Source: Chloroflexota bacterium
GTDB taxonomy: Bacteria; Chloroflexota; Anaerolineae; CG2-30-64-16
Assembly (NCBI GenBank): GCA_029555885.1
Contig: JAKPQT010000027.1
Location: 1-8,317, forward strand
Length of the DNA stretch: 8,317 bases
Direction of reading: 5' to 3'
A program made the translations under genes and the position numbers. This document shows positions 7,901-8,317 of this stretch, one piece after another. Position 1 is the first letter of the stretch. Each line of letters opens with the position of its first letter. The notes under the pieces are model-generated. The model worked only from the letters and a program-made list of their open reading frames with translations. It was not told the DNA's origin and ran no database searches.

Positions 7901-8152
7901 CACTAGGCGTCGCGCCAAATCCTGGTGCTCGTCAGGCGAGTGACGTGCGGCGATGTTCAGCGGCTGACGGCCCGCAAACAGCGCGAGCACGTCGACCCGC
8001 TGGATACGCCAGACGTGGCCGATTTTGGTCGCGGGCAACACGCCTGACCGGCACAATGCCTTAATCGTATTGACATGGAGATGCAGAAGGTCGGCGACCT
8101 GTTCCGTGGTCATAACCAGCGGCAAGTCATCCCAGGTCGAAGCCTCGGACAT
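4952..8152 (-). CDS. DNA-binding HTH / tandem-core sensor histidine kinase (HTH-HisKA_3-HATPase-GAF-PAS-GAF-HisKA_3*-HATPase)
   Basis: Soluble sensor kinase, 1066 residues, with no membrane segment. Domains in order: excisionase/MerR-like helix-turn-helix (about 10-62; MTTEQVADLLHLHVNTIKALCRSGVLP then the WRIQRVDV wing); NarX-type dimerisation/phospho-acceptor domain with H99 in ARELHDEAGQ; ATPase domain with N-box EALTNIARHA (206-215), EDDGQGFD (236-243) and LGLLGMRERV; GAF (about 345-495); PAS (about 502-627); coiled coil (about 626-675); GAF (about 676-832); second phospho-acceptor-like domain (about 840-930) reading ANQLYNEAAQ, so Tyr865 and Asn866 replace His-Asp; second ATPase domain with EALSNVARHA, EDNGIGFD, LGLLGMRERV and GVGTTL intact. 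The two cores are clearly paralogous (LRPPSLDRYGLVPAL versus LRPASLDRLGLAPAL). The ATG at 8152 has AAGG 6 bp upstream. The response regulator follows with a 26-bp overlap. The ligands of the GAF and PAS domains are unknown. Confidence 0.95.
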   Translation of the reverse strand: MSEASTWDDLPLVMTTEQVADLLHLHVNTIKALCRSGVLPATKIGHVWRIQRVDVLALFAGRQPLNIAARHSPDEHQDLARRLVEVQEAERRAIARELHDEAGQMMTALKFKLSLLRRDERFPADLQDELAGLQATVEEVMLGLHQLAINLRPPSLDRYGLVPALEQYIAAFGRQREMRVEFLVEGLDEQRLPDHVATAVYRIVQEALTNIARHAQAHQAGVTLSACGGHLNLVVEDDGQGFDVAAAFQSARLGLLGMRERVEMLGGTLDIESGPGGTRLFVDVPCPARGGPVEPDASARAMSRESQPFVSLSVGDENAGGQEVSSSASAELIRAKMLGDRLHELHLALDTLTDACAILQRVADDGAAALGCEGVTILLREGAAWVVRATHGLPPETLGTPVTEAEYPLLRLLVQSGQVVVENDLGRLPAFYRESMSRLGMHALVITPVNIGGQVSGIILFSSHLPGRQFLPSEVEFARRLGTMLSLALESAQLRRGQAELVTELDTVLAAIPDALLIYDPQGRIVRMNRVAEELLGYNTTVEGWDLQQRMVFGAPMTLDGQPYPVDQLPLVRALKGETVRNEIMVLPPSAVRARLLWTVVSAAPIRAADGSLRGAVATLSDITELHAAQTALKEANASLIGARVDLERRVAARTHELEQANAELQRHSEQLQVLNQIDRAILASQSTEEIARMALAGIRRLTGVLRASVQLFDIEHGVAEVLAADGAVSSGSAAGTRLFIHDSAILREVLKGRASQFPDLAVEPGPSPVTRALLADGVRAVAALPLNVGAHKLGALLLGKAEVGPWAEETLALAIQVADSLAVALTNARLYQEVEATGAQLQALSRRVLDVQERERHHVANQLYNEAAQVLAALKFQLNVTAQELEGGPAASAAAQAAERVAQMQVMADQILAGLHSLAVDLRPASLDRLGLAPALRQYCEAFGREHGLTVEFETLGLRGLRIPSEVEVALYRVAQEALSNVARHAQADTVGIGVSWANQRLRLLIEDNGIGFDPVAAQRHGALGLLGMRERVAAIGGNLTVESAPGVGTTLLAEVALDDPKSSV
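4984..4988 (-). promoter_or_regulatory. Ribosome-binding site deciding the TTG start of the response regulator
   Basis: GGAGG on the minus strand, inside the last codons of the kinase gene, sits 6 bp from TTG 4977. No similar site precedes the alternative GTG at 5010. Confidence 0.75.
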
Positions 8153-8208
8153 GGTACACCTTCGCGGGGCACAGCACGGTTGCGGTGGATCTTGTCGTAT
8201 TTGTTCAC

Positions 8209-8237
8209 TTTATACCCTGTATGTGCGACTCTGTCAA
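8209..8237 (-). promoter_or_regulatory. Sigma70-type promoter of the kinase/response regulator operon
   Basis: On the minus strand, TTGACA (8232-8237) is a perfect -35 box. A 17-bp spacer separates it from TATAAA (8209-8214), one mismatch from the -10 consensus. Transcription should begin near 8201-8204, giving a leader of about 50 nt before the ATG at 8152. It stands out from GC-rich surroundings and is the best promoter in the window. Confidence 0.85.
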
Positions 8238-8244
8238 CCGGCTC

Positions 8245-8287
8245 ATATCCCAACAATATCCCAAAAAGATTGGGTTATTTGGGATAT
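8245..8287. promoter_or_regulatory. Four-box operator-like array (ATATCCCAA) upstream of the kinase promoter
   Basis: Plus-strand boxes are ATATCCCAA (8245-8253), ATATCCCAA (8256-8264), then inverted TTGGGTTAT (8270-8278, one mismatch) and TTGGGATAT (8279-8287). The first pair are direct repeats with an 11-bp period; the second pair are adjacent at 9 bp; the two pairs face each other across 5 bp. The array ends 7 bp from the -35 box, a position suited to an activator or autorepressor. The obvious local candidate to bind it is the helix-turn-helix at the N-terminus of the kinase itself, but that link is inference. As RNA or cruciform it could also form an AT-rich hairpin. Confidence 0.7.
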
Positions 8288-8317
8288 AGCGCGCCGTCGC
8301 CGGCCCAGGTCGCCCGC

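Noticed and set aside
6467..7906. 479-codon open frame on the plus strand opposite the sensor kinase
   Set aside because: Antisense shadow of the kinase; low-complexity basic composition, no family motifs, no ribosome-binding site seen.
8201..8224. Possible plus-strand (divergent) promoter opposite the kinase promoter
   Set aside because: The plus-strand boxes are poor matches and no plus-strand gene begins there; the sequence is explained by the minus-strand TTGACA/TATAAA promoter.

Overview
This is a GC-rich bacterial window. The gene content points to a deep-branching lineage, most plausibly Chloroflexota of the Anaerolineae type. The pointers are a V/A-type rather than F-type ATPase, paired bactofilins, large soluble GAF/PAS kinases of the NarX class, and two kinds of palindromic intergenic repeat. 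The phylum call is inference from recalled patterns; no search was possible.

Left part, plus strand (1-2900): the 3' portion of the V-type ATPase catalytic subunit A gene, then the gene for the nucleotide-binding but non-catalytic subunit B. A palindromic element of about 100 bp (1346-1446), able to fold into a three-way RNA structure, sits between a strong GAAAAGGAG motif and the probable B start. A second palindromic cluster (2904-2977) and a perfect 16-bp palindrome (2996-3011) fill the convergent gap after B. No subunit D gene follows B.

Right part, minus strand (8317 down to 3022): a clear sigma70-type promoter (TTGACA, 17 bp, TATAAA) drives a 1066-residue sensor kinase gene. The next gene, overlapping its end, is a NarL-type response regulator. 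After a 132-bp gap come two closely spaced bactofilin genes. All four read in the same direction, so signal sensing and a cytoskeletal scaffold may be linked, though the gap may hold a separate promoter.

The most unusual item is the kinase. Its order is an excisionase/MerR-like DNA-binding helix-turn-helix, a complete HisKA_3/HATPase core, GAF, PAS, coiled coil, GAF, and a second HisKA_3/HATPase core. The second core has lost its phospho-acceptor histidine (Tyr at 865, next to Asn in place of Asp) but keeps its ATP-binding motifs. The partner response regulator keeps a normal receiver, while its LuxR-type recognition helix is acidic and atypical. Just upstream of the kinase -35 box lie four 9-bp boxes (ATATCCCAA, two in each orientation), a candidate operator for the kinase's own helix-turn-helix. 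Together these suggest a two-component system in which DNA binding may have moved onto the kinase. That is a hypothesis.
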